The translations under genes were made by a program, and so were the position numbers. Below the pieces are notes generated by a model that was not told the DNA's origin, ran no database searches, and saw nothing but the letters and a program-made list of their open reading frames with translations. DNA of 37,614 nucleotides from Cupriavidus sp. WGlv3 (GTDB lineage Bacteria; Pseudomonadota; Gammaproteobacteria; Burkholderiales; Burkholderiaceae). The stretch spans positions 1-37,614 of the forward strand of contig NZ_JALHRX010000031.1 of assembly GCF_023952475.1 (NCBI RefSeq), written 5' to 3'. This document shows positions 1 through 7,556 of this stretch, piece by piece. Positions within the stretch are counted from its first letter, which is position 1; every line of letters begins with the position of its first letter.

Positions 1-73
1 GAACTGCGGGATCGGAAATTCCCACCGAGGAAGCACGTCAGCCTTCCGGTGGTCGGCCCCACCCGCCGGATCA

Positions 74-295
74 CTAATCGGTATCGCGCAAATCGTGGAT
101 GTGGCGAATCCACGTGCCTCTTCTCTCATGGCATGGGTGGACGAAAATATCAACGTGTTCACGTTGCGCTTTGGCCGTCCCGGCGGCAACGGCCTTCTGC
201 TGGGTTGTATAGTGGCTAATCGCGTCGCGTTGGCCTTCAACGTATAGCGCCCAGCCGGCAATTTCGTGGAATACGTGAATATCACGTGTGGACAT
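74..295 (-). CDS. small DUF2188-like protein
   Basis: A 73-residue cytoplasmic protein with no signal peptide or membrane segment. The pattern of a short beta-rich start, 'GWALYVEGQ', an alanine-rich helix around residues 30-43, and a C-terminal 'VDIFVH..HERRGTWIRHIHD' resembles the DUF2188 family, whose function is unknown. The start at 295 was chosen because AGGAGGG lies just upstream of that ATG; the frame stays open for another 77 codons, but that part is low-complexity and has no ribosome binding site. It is divergent from arsR, separated by about 280 bases. Nothing links it functionally to arsenic resistance. The family call is tentative; that it is a gene is fairly likely. Confidence 0.55.
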   Translation of the reverse strand: MSTRDIHVFHEIAGWALYVEGQRDAISHYTTQQKAVAAGTAKAQREHVDIFVHPCHERRGTWIRHIHDLRDTD

Positions 296-546
296 GATCT
301 CGCCCTCCTGCGCTTTTTCTTCAGTTGTAGACCGATGGACGAACAGTGCCTGTGCTGCGGCGACTAACAATGAGTGCATCCGCACATAGGAATAGGCTCC
401 TGAGTTCGGACAGCGCGCGCGCATGAGTGATTGTGGATTCATACACCCAGCGCCATGGCGGAGACCGATCTGGCGGGACGTGTCCTCGGTCGCATACTGC
501 CTAATGGACACATAGATTCGAGGCAACGCATCACATAAACTTCACT

Positions 547-594
547 TGATTGGTTTCCATCATTCGACTATATTCGAATGATGGAAACCAATCA
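547..594 (+). promoter_or_regulatory. arsR promoter inside a perfect 21-bp inverted repeat (probable ArsR operator)
   Basis: Arms 547-567 and 574-594 are exact reverse complements of 21 bases, separated by the 6 bases CTATAT. A good sigma-70 promoter sits inside: TTGATT at 546-551, a 17-base spacer, and TATATT at 569-574. A transcription start is expected near 580-582, on the tandem ATGs (578 and 581). An ArsR dimer bound here would cover the promoter, which fits autorepression released by As(III). That the repeat is the ArsR site is inference from position and symmetry. Confidence 0.8.
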
Positions 595-910
595 CGCCCT
601 TGAATCGCTTGCCGCGCTCGCGCATCCGATACGCCTGTCTGTCTTCCGGATGCTCGTGCAAGCCGGGCCCGCCGGGCTGCCGGCTGGCCGGATTGCCGAA
701 CTGATGGAAATGCCGGCGTCATCGTTGTCGTTCCACCTGAAGGAACTGCACCGCGCTGGCTTGCTGTCCAGCCAGCAGGCCGGCCGCTCGATCATCTACA
801 TGGCTCATTTCGAAACCATGAACGCCTTGCTGGGTTACCTCACGGAGAACTGCTGCAGCGGCAATCCGTGCTCCCCTGTGTCCACCTGTTCCGTCGAGTC
901 CCGATCATGA
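578..910 (+). CDS. arsR: ArsR-family As(III)-responsive repressor
   Basis: A 110-residue winged-helix repressor (SmtB/ArsR family) expected to block ars transcription until it binds As(III). The recognition helix is around residues 38-60 (RIAELMEMPASSLSFHLKEL) and the wing around 61-76. The classical ELCVCDL metal site in the DNA-binding helix is absent. Instead cysteines cluster at the C-terminus (Cys92, Cys93, Cys98, Cys104), an arrangement resembling ArsR proteins that sense As(III) through C-terminal cysteines, such as that of Acidithiobacillus ferrooxidans. No Shine-Dalgarno sequence precedes either of two tandem ATGs (578, 581); the predicted transcription start falls at the second, so translation may be leaderless. 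The stop overlaps the start of arsI (ATGA). Confidence 0.93.
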   Translation: MMETNHALESLAALAHPIRLSVFRMLVQAGPAGLPAGRIAELMEMPASSLSFHLKELHRAGLLSSQQAGRSIIYMAHFETMNALLGYLTENCCSGNPCSPVSTCSVESRS

Positions 911-1389
911 AACGCTTCCACGTACATGTCAGCGTCGCAGACCTGTCTGCGAGCATTCGCTACTATTCAGCGCTCTTCGCGGCCGAACCGTCGGTGGTGA
1001 AGGACGACTACGCGAAATGGATGCTTGAAGACCCCCGTGTGAATTTTGCCATCTCGGCGCGCGGCGCAGAAACCGGGGTTGACCACCTGGGCTTCCAGAC
1101 TGACGACGCCGCAGAACTCGCGGAGCTGAAGCAGCGGGCCCAAGCCGCGGACATGGCGATGCAAGACGAAGGCGAAACCACGTGCTGCTATGCGCGTAGC
1201 GACAAGTACTGGCTGACGGACCCGCAGGGCATCGCGTGGGAGCACTTCCACACCCTCGGCGATGTGCCCGTGTACGCAGAATCCCGAAAGCCCGATGCGG
1301 ACGGTCAGGAATCGGCCTGTTGCGCGCCGCGTGCTCCGAAGGGGAAGCCGATCGGCATCGCCGTCAATGCCACGCCGTCTTGCTGCTGA
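907..1389 (+). CDS. arsI: ArsI C-As lyase (VOC-fold dioxygenase)
   Basis: A 160-residue protein of the ArsI/CadI branch of the vicinal-oxygen-chelate superfamily. ArsI enzymes are Fe(II)-dependent lyases that remove the methyl or aryl group from trivalent organoarsenicals, giving As(III). Candidate iron ligands are His5 or His7, His60 (GVDHLGF) and Glu112 (WEHFH). The vicinal pair Cys93-Cys94 (ETTCCYARSDKYW) corresponds to the substrate-binding Cys pair of characterised ArsI. A C-terminal tail adds two more CC pairs, Cys138-139 and Cys159-160, which may hand over or bind As(III). The ATG overlaps the arsR stop by two bases, so the two are probably translationally coupled. The As(III) released here would leave through the ACR3 pump encoded downstream. 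Confidence 0.92.
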   Translation: MKRFHVHVSVADLSASIRYYSALFAAEPSVVKDDYAKWMLEDPRVNFAISARGAETGVDHLGFQTDDAAELAELKQRAQAADMAMQDEGETTCCYARSDKYWLTDPQGIAWEHFHTLGDVPVYAESRKPDADGQESACCAPRAPKGKPIGIAVNATPSCC

Positions 1390-1398
1390 GGGCGCGTC

Positions 1399-1893
1399 AT
1401 GAGCGAAAAAACCTACCACGTCCTCTTCATCTGCACTGGCAATTCGGCCCGCTCGATTCTGTCAGAAGGTCTGATGAATCATTTGGGCCAGGGGCGCTTT
1501 TGCGCCTACTCGGCTGGTAGTCACCCCACGGGTGTCGTCAATCCCCTCGCACTGGCAGCGCTGGCGCGCCACGGCATGGAGACCAACGGGTTTCGCAGCA
1601 AGAGCTGGGATGAGTTCTCCCGAGACGGCGCACCAACACTCGATTTCGTCTTCACGGTCTGCGACAAGGCCGCGGGAGAAGTCTGCCCGATCTGGCCTGG
1701 CCAGCCCATGACAGCACATTGGGGCGTCCCCGACCCGGCCGCCTGCGAGGGCACCGACGCCCAGAAGCAGCAGGCCATCAACGACGCAGTCATTTCGCTC
1801 AAGCGTCGTATTGAACTGTTCCTGTCCCTGCCCCTGCCGAAGCTTGACGCCATCGCGCTTCAGAAGGCCATCCGGGACATCGGCACGCGCTGA
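1399..1893 (+). CDS. arsC: arsenate reductase, LMW-phosphatase type (first copy)
   Basis: A 164-residue protein with the low-molecular-weight tyrosine phosphatase fold. The N-terminal P-loop CTGNSARS (Cys12, Arg18) is the CX5R nucleophile motif that attacks arsenate. Cys88 and Cys96 (VCDKAAGEVCP) are placed to carry the disulfide relay to a thiol reductant, normally thioredoxin in this group. The DPA segment at about 111-113 supplies the general-acid aspartate. The product, As(III), is the substrate of the pump encoded downstream. The start follows arsI by nine bases. The next gene is a diverged paralogue, so this resembles the arsC2 position of the C. metallidurans cluster but duplicated. 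Confidence 0.92.
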   Translation: MSEKTYHVLFICTGNSARSILSEGLMNHLGQGRFCAYSAGSHPTGVVNPLALAALARHGMETNGFRSKSWDEFSRDGAPTLDFVFTVCDKAAGEVCPIWPGQPMTAHWGVPDPAACEGTDAQKQQAINDAVISLKRRIELFLSLPLPKLDAIALQKAIRDIGTR

Positions 1894-1924
1894 AGCGCTC
1901 CCAATAGAACTAGTTTTTGCCCCC

Positions 1925-2419
1925 ATGACGACCAACGTACTGATCCTCTGTACCCACAACTCCGCCCGTAGCGTTCTGAGCGAAGGCATGCTCAATCACC
2001 TGGCCAGGCAGTTCGGTCGGGATGTGCGTGCCTACAGCGCCGGAAGCTCCCCGAGCGGACGTATCAACCCGTTCGCGATCGAGGTGCTGGCAAACGCCGG
2101 CGTCGAGGTCGGCGATTTCCGCAGCAAGAGCTGGGATGAATTCGTCAACCCCGATGCGCCGCAGATGCGCGTTGTCATCACGGTGTGCGACAGCGCGGCC
2201 GAGGAAGAATGTCCGTACTGGCCGGGTAGCCCGGTGAAGGTGCACTGGGGCTACCCTGACCCGTCCAATGCGGAAGGCGGCGATGAGAAGAAGCGCCAGG
2301 CATTCGAGCTGACCCGGCAGGCGATCGCCTACCGGATGCTGCAACTGCTGCTGCTCCCGATCGAGGACATGAGCAACGCCGAGTTGCAGGGGACGCTGCA
2401 GCGTCTGGCGGGGAACTGA
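1925..2419 (+). CDS. arsC: arsenate reductase, LMW-phosphatase type (second copy)
   Basis: A 164-residue paralogue of the preceding gene with the same architecture: P-loop CTHNSARS (Cys9, Arg15), conserved AYSAGS and FRSKSWDEF segments, candidate relay cysteines Cys88 and Cys96 (VCDSAAEEECP), and WGYPDP for the acid loop. All residues expected for activity are present, so it looks functional. ATG at 1925 was chosen because homology to copy one begins there; the frame is open further upstream but overlaps the first copy. The intergenic gap is 31 bases, and three bases separate its stop codon from the ACR3 ATG. The sequences have diverged considerably, so this is not a recent tandem duplication. 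Confidence 0.92.
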   Translation: MTTNVLILCTHNSARSVLSEGMLNHLARQFGRDVRAYSAGSSPSGRINPFAIEVLANAGVEVGDFRSKSWDEFVNPDAPQMRVVITVCDSAAEEECPYWPGSPVKVHWGYPDPSNAEGGDEKKRQAFELTRQAIAYRMLQLLLLPIEDMSNAELQGTLQRLAGN

Positions 2420-2421
2420 AC

Positions 2422-3498
2422 ATGAGTAGCCAAAACGTAGCAGCCACCAGCCAGCCCGCTGCCAAACCTGCCATCAGCTTTTTCGAGCGCTATCTGACCG
2501 TCTGGGTCGCGCTGTGCATTGTCGCTGGTATCGCACTGGGGCAAATGCTGCCGGATGTCTTCCAGGCGATCGGACGGATGGAATACGCACAGGTCAATCT
2601 GCCAGTGGGCATCCTGATCTGGGTGATGATCATCCCCATGCTGATCAAGATTGACTTTGGCGCACTGGGCCAGGTGAAATCGCACTGGCGAGGCATCGGC
2701 GTGACGCTGTTCATCAACTGGGCGGTCAAGCCGTTCTCCATGGCGCTGCTCGGTTGGATCTTTGTGCGCCACCTTTTCGCGCCGCTGTTGCCTGCCGACC
2801 AGCTGGACAGCTATGTGGCCGGCCTCATACTTCTGGCCGCCGCGCCATGCACGGCCATGGTCTTTGTCTGGAGCCAGCTTTGCAAGGGCGATCCGTACTT
2901 CACGCTGTCCCAGGTCGCCCTGAACGACGCCATCATGGTCGTTGCCTTCGCGCCGGTGGTGGCGCTGCTGCTGGGCCTGTCGTCGATCACTGTCCCTTGG
3001 CACACCCTGCTCACGTCGGTGGCCCTGTACATCGTCGTGCCGGTCATCATCTCGCAACTGCTGCGCAAGATGTTGCTGGGCCACGGCGTTGCCTACTTCC
3101 AGCGTGTCGTGCAGCGACTGGGGCCCTACTCCATCACCGCGCTGCTTCTTACGCTGATTCTCTTGTTTGCATTCCAGGACAAGGCCATTATCGACCAGCC
3201 GCTGGTGATCGCGCTGCTCGCGGTGCCGATCCTGATCCAGGTCTTCTTCAACTCGGGGCTGGCCTACCTGCTGAACCGCAAGTTTGGCGTGGCCCATTGC
3301 GTGGCGGGTCCGTCCAGCCTGATCGGCGCCAGCAATTTCTTCGAACTCGCGGTCGCCACCGCGATCAGCCTCTTTGGCTTCCAGTCGGGAGCGGCGCTGG
3401 CCACGGTCGTAGGGGTGCTCATCGAGGTGCCGGTCATGCTGCTGGTCGTCAGCATCGTCAACCGGTCCCAGCACTGGTATGAGGCGAAGGCACATTAA
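2422..3498 (+). CDS. acr3: ACR3-family arsenite efflux transporter
   Basis: A 358-residue inner-membrane protein with about ten hydrophobic segments, of the BASS-related ACR3 family, which exports arsenite using the proton motive force. Landmarks are Cys143 in APCTAMVFVWS and Glu308 in GASNFFELAVA, the conserved cysteine and glutamate found essential in characterised Acr3. The loop after 'WSQLCKGDPYFTLSQVALND' is typical of the bacterial branch. It is unrelated to E. coli ArsB, although this position is often labelled arsB. It follows arsC copy two with no real gap and precedes the glutaredoxin-type arsC by nine bases. It is the export step for As(III) produced by ArsC and ArsI. Confidence 0.94.
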   Translation: MSSQNVAATSQPAAKPAISFFERYLTVWVALCIVAGIALGQMLPDVFQAIGRMEYAQVNLPVGILIWVMIIPMLIKIDFGALGQVKSHWRGIGVTLFINWAVKPFSMALLGWIFVRHLFAPLLPADQLDSYVAGLILLAAAPCTAMVFVWSQLCKGDPYFTLSQVALNDAIMVVAFAPVVALLLGLSSITVPWHTLLTSVALYIVVPVIISQLLRKMLLGHGVAYFQRVVQRLGPYSITALLLTLILLFAFQDKAIIDQPLVIALLAVPILIQVFFNSGLAYLLNRKFGVAHCVAGPSSLIGASNFFELAVATAISLFGFQSGAALATVVGVLIEVPVMLLVVSIVNRSQHWYEAKAH

Positions 3499-3507
3499 GG
3501 AGTTGGC

Positions 3508-3930
3508 ATGTCGGTAACGATCTATCACAACCCTGCGTGCGGTACGTCACGCAATGCGCTGGCCATGATTCGCAATGCGGGCGTCGAGCCGAATGTCATC
3601 GAATATCTGAATACGCCGCCGGACCGGCAGACGCTGCAGCAGATGATCCGGCTTGCCGGCCTCACGGTGCGCCAGGCCATCCGCGAGAAAGGCACGCCCT
3701 ACGCCGAACTGGGCCTGTCCGATCCGGCGCTGACGGATGACCAGTTGCTCGATGCGATGCTTGCCCAGCCGATCCTGATCAACCGGCCCTTTGTTATCAC
3801 CGAGCTGGGCGTGCGGCTGTGCCGGCCCTCGGAAGTCGTACTCGACATCCTGCCCTCGCCACAACAAGCCGCATTCACCAAGGAAGATGGCGAGGTCGTG
3901 ATCGACGAGCAAGGACGGAGGGTGCCATGA
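3508..3930 (+). CDS. arsC: glutaredoxin-dependent arsenate reductase
   Basis: A 140-residue protein of the thioredoxin-fold ArsC family (E. coli R773 type), unrelated in fold to the two ArsC proteins encoded upstream. The nucleophile is Cys11 in NPACGTSRN. Arg59, Arg93 (INRPFV) and Arg106 match, one residue earlier, the R773 arginines that bind arsenate and the thiarsahydroxy intermediate. Electrons come from glutathione and glutaredoxin. AAGGAG lies ahead of the ATG. The stop overlaps the arsH start (ATGA). With the two phosphatase-type enzymes the operon has three arsenate reductases drawing on two different thiol pools. Confidence 0.94.
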   Translation: MSVTIYHNPACGTSRNALAMIRNAGVEPNVIEYLNTPPDRQTLQQMIRLAGLTVRQAIREKGTPYAELGLSDPALTDDQLLDAMLAQPILINRPFVITELGVRLCRPSEVVLDILPSPQQAAFTKEDGEVVIDEQGRRVP

Positions 3931-4691
3931 CAAGTGATCTGCCCAACATCCTCCCGGCTGTGCTCGACACCCCGGACCTGCACAAACTGGAGCCGGCACA
4001 CGTCAATGCCCACCCACCGCGCATCCTGTTGCTCTACGGCTCACTGCGCGAGACCTCGTACAGTCGCCTGCTCGTTAAGGAAGCCGAACGGATCCTGCAG
4101 CACTTCGGTGCGCAGACTCGCGTGTTTGACCCGCATGGCCTGCCGATCTGCGACAGCGTCCCTGCCGACCATCCCAAGGTGGCCGAACTGCGCAAGCTCT
4201 CGGAGTGGTCCGAAGGCCAGGTGTGGTGCAGTCCCGAGCGGCATGGCACGCTGACCGCGATCTTCAAGAACCAGATCGACTGGCTGCCACTGGAGATGGG
4301 CGGGATTCGCCCGACCCAGGGACGCACGCTTGCTGTGATGCAGGTTTGCGGTGGCTCGCAATCTTTCAATGCCGTCAATGCTCTGCGCGTGCTGGGGCGC
4401 TGGATGCGCATGGTGACGATCCCCAACCAGTCGTCGGTCGCCAAGGCGTACCAGGAGTTCGACGCGAACGGCCGCATGAGGTCATCCTCCTACTATGACC
4501 GCGTGGTCGACGTCATGGAGGAGCTATACAAGTTCACGCTGCTCGTGCGCGATCGCAGCGACTACCTGACAGACCGCTACAGCGAGCGCAAGGAGGCGGC
4601 GCCGGCGACTGCCACGACGCTCGTTGCGGCCGCGATGAGTCAGGAGCAGGAGGCTCAGGTCAGCGATACCGACAGCGGCGAAGTCGAGTAA
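3927..4691 (+). CDS. arsH: ArsH NADPH-dependent FMN reductase
   Basis: A 254-residue flavodoxin-like protein. The phosphate-binding loop LYGSLRETSYSR (about residues 34-45) and the segment SPERHGTLTAIFKNQIDWLP are hallmarks of ArsH. Characterised ArsH proteins are NADPH:FMN oxidoreductases that oxidise trivalent methyl- or aryl-arsenicals to the less toxic pentavalent forms; they can also reduce quinones, azo dyes or metals. The start at 3927 overlaps the arsC stop; a longer frame begins at 3819 but lies inside arsC. The last 25 or so residues (after RKEAA) are a low-complexity tail. It sits with arsI in the part of the operon that deals with organic arsenic. Confidence 0.93.
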   Translation: MTSDLPNILPAVLDTPDLHKLEPAHVNAHPPRILLLYGSLRETSYSRLLVKEAERILQHFGAQTRVFDPHGLPICDSVPADHPKVAELRKLSEWSEGQVWCSPERHGTLTAIFKNQIDWLPLEMGGIRPTQGRTLAVMQVCGGSQSFNAVNALRVLGRWMRMVTIPNQSSVAKAYQEFDANGRMRSSSYYDRVVDVMEELYKFTLLVRDRSDYLTDRYSERKEAAPATATTLVAAAMSQEQEAQVSDTDSGEVE

Positions 4692-4702
4692 CAAGCCAAG
4701 GA

Positions 4703-5902
4703 ATGGCTATGGAGCCGAGCACCGGCGTGATTGCGAGGCTGGGAATCGCCCAGACACTCGCGTGGGGATCCACCTACTACCTGCCGGCCATGCTGGCGAC
4801 GCCAATGGCGACGGATCTCGGCGTCTCCACCTCGACGGTGTTTGCAGCATTTGGCGCCGCGCTTATCGTGTCGGCAGTAATTGGATCGTATGCAGGCAGA
4901 ATGATCGATCGGTCGGGCGGCCGCTCTGTGCTGGTTGCCACCAGCATTGTGTTTGCGCTCGGCCTGACTGGGCTCGGCTTCGCACAGGGCGCAATGGGCC
5001 TTTTTGTTGCCTGGCTGGTCCTGGGTGTGGGGATGGGCGCAGGGCTATATGAAGCCGCATTCGCCACGCTTGTGGTCCTATACGGCAACCGCTCTCGGGG
5101 CGCCATCACCGGTATTACGCTGATTGCAGGCCTTGCCAGTACGGTCGGTTGGCCCTTGTCGACCTTCATGGAAGCCCACATCGGATGGCGCGGGGCATGT
5201 CTTGCGTGGGCGGGATTACACCTGACACTCGGCTTGTTGCTGAATGCCAGCACGCCGCAGAGACTTGTCTCCGAAGATGCGAAGCAAGATAAGGTTGTGC
5301 CGGCGAAGCGCGATCCTTCAAGCGTGGCAGAGCGCGACAAGCAGCGGTTCGCTTCGTATGCGTTGGCTTTCGTGTTCGCGGCGACCTGGTTCATCAGCAC
5401 CGCGATGGCTGCACACTTGCCACGCCTCCTGCAGGCCGGGGGCGCGACTGTGGCAACGGCCGTGATGGTCGGTGCCTTGATCGGTCCTGCGCAGGTCGGG
5501 GCAAGAATCCTTGAGTTCGGGCTTCTGAGAAAGATCCATCCCTTGCTCTCCGCGCGCATAGCGGCAGCATTACACCCTATCGGTGCGTTGGCCTTTGGAC
5601 TCGTAGGCGCACCCGCGGCCGCATTGTTCGGCGTATTGCATGGCGCTGGCAACGGTATCCTGACCATCGCTAAAGGAACACTGCCTTTGGTCATCTTCGG
5701 ACCCAGCGGCTACGGGCACCGCCAAGGTGTATTGATGGTCCCCGCGCGCGTCGCCCAGGCATTGGCGCCATGGCTGTTCGGCATTTGCCTTGATGCGTTC
5801 GACGCCAAGGCACTTTGGCTGTCGTCGGCACTCGGTGTAGGAGCCATCGTCGTTCTCATGGCAATTCAGCAAGTGGAGCAGTCCGTCGCCAAAGTGGTTT
5901 GA
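4703..5902 (+). CDS. arsP: MFS transporter of the ars operon
   Basis: A 399-residue inner-membrane protein with about twelve hydrophobic segments and a polar central loop (about residues 185-215), the layout of the major facilitator superfamily. Motif-A-like sequence is seen at YAGRMIDRSGGR in the first cytoplasmic loop. It is the last gene of the ars operon, 11 bases after arsH. The C. metallidurans ars cluster has an MFS gene named arsP in this place; that name is also used for an unrelated methylarsenite permease, so the symbol reflects position only. A role in exporting an oxidised or organic arsenical made by ArsH or ArsI is inference. No terminator with a T-run follows. Confidence 0.82.
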   Translation: MAMEPSTGVIARLGIAQTLAWGSTYYLPAMLATPMATDLGVSTSTVFAAFGAALIVSAVIGSYAGRMIDRSGGRSVLVATSIVFALGLTGLGFAQGAMGLFVAWLVLGVGMGAGLYEAAFATLVVLYGNRSRGAITGITLIAGLASTVGWPLSTFMEAHIGWRGACLAWAGLHLTLGLLLNASTPQRLVSEDAKQDKVVPAKRDPSSVAERDKQRFASYALAFVFAATWFISTAMAAHLPRLLQAGGATVATAVMVGALIGPAQVGARILEFGLLRKIHPLLSARIAAALHPIGALAFGLVGAPAAALFGVLHGAGNGILTIAKGTLPLVIFGPSGYGHRQGVLMVPARVAQALAPWLFGICLDAFDAKALWLSSALGVGAIVVLMAIQQVEQSVAKVV

Positions 5903-6045
5903 ACTTGGCAGGACTGCTCGGCGCGACGACTGAACGGGAAAGCCTCGCAGGGCTTCGCACCGGCCAGAGCGGACGCCCACTCTCCCAAATGCAAGCGCGC
6001 CGCTGTTTGCGTCGGCGGGCGAGCCTGCGCGGGTGATGGAAGCGA

Positions 6046-6190
6046 TTACTGAAGATTTGCAAAAACCAAATAAGCACCGAGTGTCGCATAGGACGCAAGT
6101 CGCGATCACGGCATCCGCCATGGCGCTAAAGTTCTCGATGCGCTTGTCCCGCCCGCGGGCGCCCAAGGTCACTGTGATTACTGTTGATTG
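6046..6190 (-). pseudogene. 3' remnant of an unidentified membrane protein gene, frameshifted
   Basis: Read on the minus strand, the frame through GRDKRIENFSAMADAVIAT shifts by one base near 6098-6102 into LASYATLGAYLVFANLQ and a TAA at 6046-6048. The result looks like a charged loop followed by a C-terminal membrane helix, much better than either frame alone. It overlaps the last codons of czcD in another frame, so the czcD tail probably reads into foreign sequence. I do not recognise the family. The evidence is only the coherent composition of the joined frames. Confidence 0.3.
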
Positions 6191-7118
6191 AGGCATCAGC
6201 GTGCTCGTCCGATGCGGCCACCAAATGGAACGAGGCTTCCGCCTGAGGACAGGGTGTCGGCTCGCATTGGATCGCGATATGGGTGATGTCGAATCGCTCG
6301 GCAAGGAGCTCGCGTACGGTAGGTAGAATCTTGCGTTCCACATCAGTTTCGGGTGGAATCACCAGGTGGACGGTTAGACTGATTTTCCCGCTCGATAGCG
6401 CCCAGATATGCAGATCGTGAAGGCTGTGCACCCCTTGAACTGAAAGCAGCACTTGTTTTACTTCATCGAGTTCGATATCTTCCGGAACCCCTTCCAATAG
6501 AATGTTGAGACTCGATTTCAAGAGCACCCAGGTCCTTGGCAGCACCCAGAGTCCGATGAGCACTGCGACCGCCGAATCGACCCATCCCCATCCGGTCAGC
6601 CAAATAATCAGAGCGCCGGCAATGACGCCGAGGGAACCAAGCAAGTCGCTCCAAACCTCAAGGTAGGCGCCCTTGATATTCAGACTCTGCTCCTTTCCGG
6701 CAGAAAGCATGCGCATACTGATTAGATTGATCACGAGACCTACCGTGGCAATCGCAAGCATCCCCAAAGATTGCACTTCCGGAGGATCGCTCAGGCGGCG
6801 ATACGCTTCATACAAAATGTACAGTGCTACGCCAAGCAGCATGACGGCGTTAAATGCTGCAGCCAGAATTTCGAAGCGATAGTATCCAAAGGTCCTTCGC
6901 GCATCCGCCGGACGCTTGGCGATCTGAATCGCAGCCAGCCCGATTGCGAGCGCCGCTGCATCAGTGAACATGTGGGCAGCGTCTGAAATGAGTGCCAGGC
7001 TCTGGGTCAGTACGCCCCCGATGAGTTCCGTCAATAGAAACGCCGACGTCAGACCGAGCGCCACCTTTAAGGCGCGCTCGTTGCGCGTCGCGTGACTATG
7101 ATTGTGCCCCGTGCCCAT
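6126..7118 (-). CDS. czcD: CzcD cation diffusion facilitator
   Basis: A 330-residue inner-membrane CDF protein exporting Zn(II), Co(II) or Cd(II) in exchange for protons. It starts with a His stretch (MGTGHNHSHATRNER). About six membrane helices follow, with the metal-site pairs HMFTDAAAL (H..D, helix 2) and EVWSDLLGSLGV (helix 5: the family usually has HxxxD, so this copy reads Glu-x-x-x-x-Asp/Ser-Asp nearby). A cytoplasmic ferredoxin-like domain runs from about residue 210 (HSLHDLHIWALSSGKISLTVH). The start at 7118 has GAGGAG upstream; the frame is open for 58 more codons without family similarity. The last 20 or so residues are atypical and overlap a remnant in another frame. It is divergent from czcICBA. 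Confidence 0.92.
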   Translation of the reverse strand: MGTGHNHSHATRNERALKVALGLTSAFLLTELIGGVLTQSLALISDAAHMFTDAAALAIGLAAIQIAKRPADARRTFGYYRFEILAAAFNAVMLLGVALYILYEAYRRLSDPPEVQSLGMLAIATVGLVINLISMRMLSAGKEQSLNIKGAYLEVWSDLLGSLGVIAGALIIWLTGWGWVDSAVAVLIGLWVLPRTWVLLKSSLNILLEGVPEDIELDEVKQVLLSVQGVHSLHDLHIWALSSGKISLTVHLVIPPETDVERKILPTVRELLAERFDITHIAIQCEPTPCPQAEASFHLVAASDEHADASINSNHSDLGRPRAGQAHREL

Positions 7119-7556
7119 CCTGCACTCCTCTGCGCGTTCACCGGTTGTTTTCAAAATCACGGACCCGGCATACTGCATAATCACCTGCCGTCTTTGCGCG
7201 AGCCACTCGCAGGGCGAGGGTATTCCGAGGTCGGATCTTGGCCGGGTTGCCACTAGCGATAATGATCCATCGAAAAGCAGATTCCCTTTCAACAGGACGC
7301 AAGAACCGCACCTACCTTGTGGGCGCTGCGGTAGGCCATTCGTGGACAGAATCGGCGGCCCCGACTAGACCAGCACCGGTAAGTTTTCCCATTCTTGCTT
7401 ACGGGCGATCCAGTTGCCAAGGGGCGGAGCGCAGGGCAGGCTGCCTCCTGCAGAGCGGCGTGCGCCGTCATTTTCTGACACACACGTAATGAAGTCGTCA
7501 CAAGCGACGGGGCGGTTTTCGGGTAAACTTGCGTCGTCTCCAAGCCCGCTCCCCCG
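7119..7556. other. czcD-czcI divergent intergenic region (438 bases)
   Basis: No convincing gene is seen in any frame. It must contain the promoters for both czcD (leftward) and czcICBA (rightward). TAAACT near 7534 could be a -10 element for czcI, but no clear -35 is paired with it. No strong inverted repeat that would mark an operator was found by eye. Confidence 0.5.

Noticed and set aside
22..52. Imperfect hairpin after the DUF2188-like gene as a terminator
   Set aside because: The stem is bulged and no T-run follows on the minus strand.
74..526. Longer 150-codon version of the DUF2188-like gene
   Set aside because: The extra N-terminus has no ribosome site and no family similarity; AGGAGGG precedes the ATG at 295.
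2329..3528. 399-codon minus-strand frame opposite acr3
   Set aside because: Shadow of a clear ACR3 gene; His/Asp/Arg/Gln-rich composition typical of antisense high-GC coding sequence.
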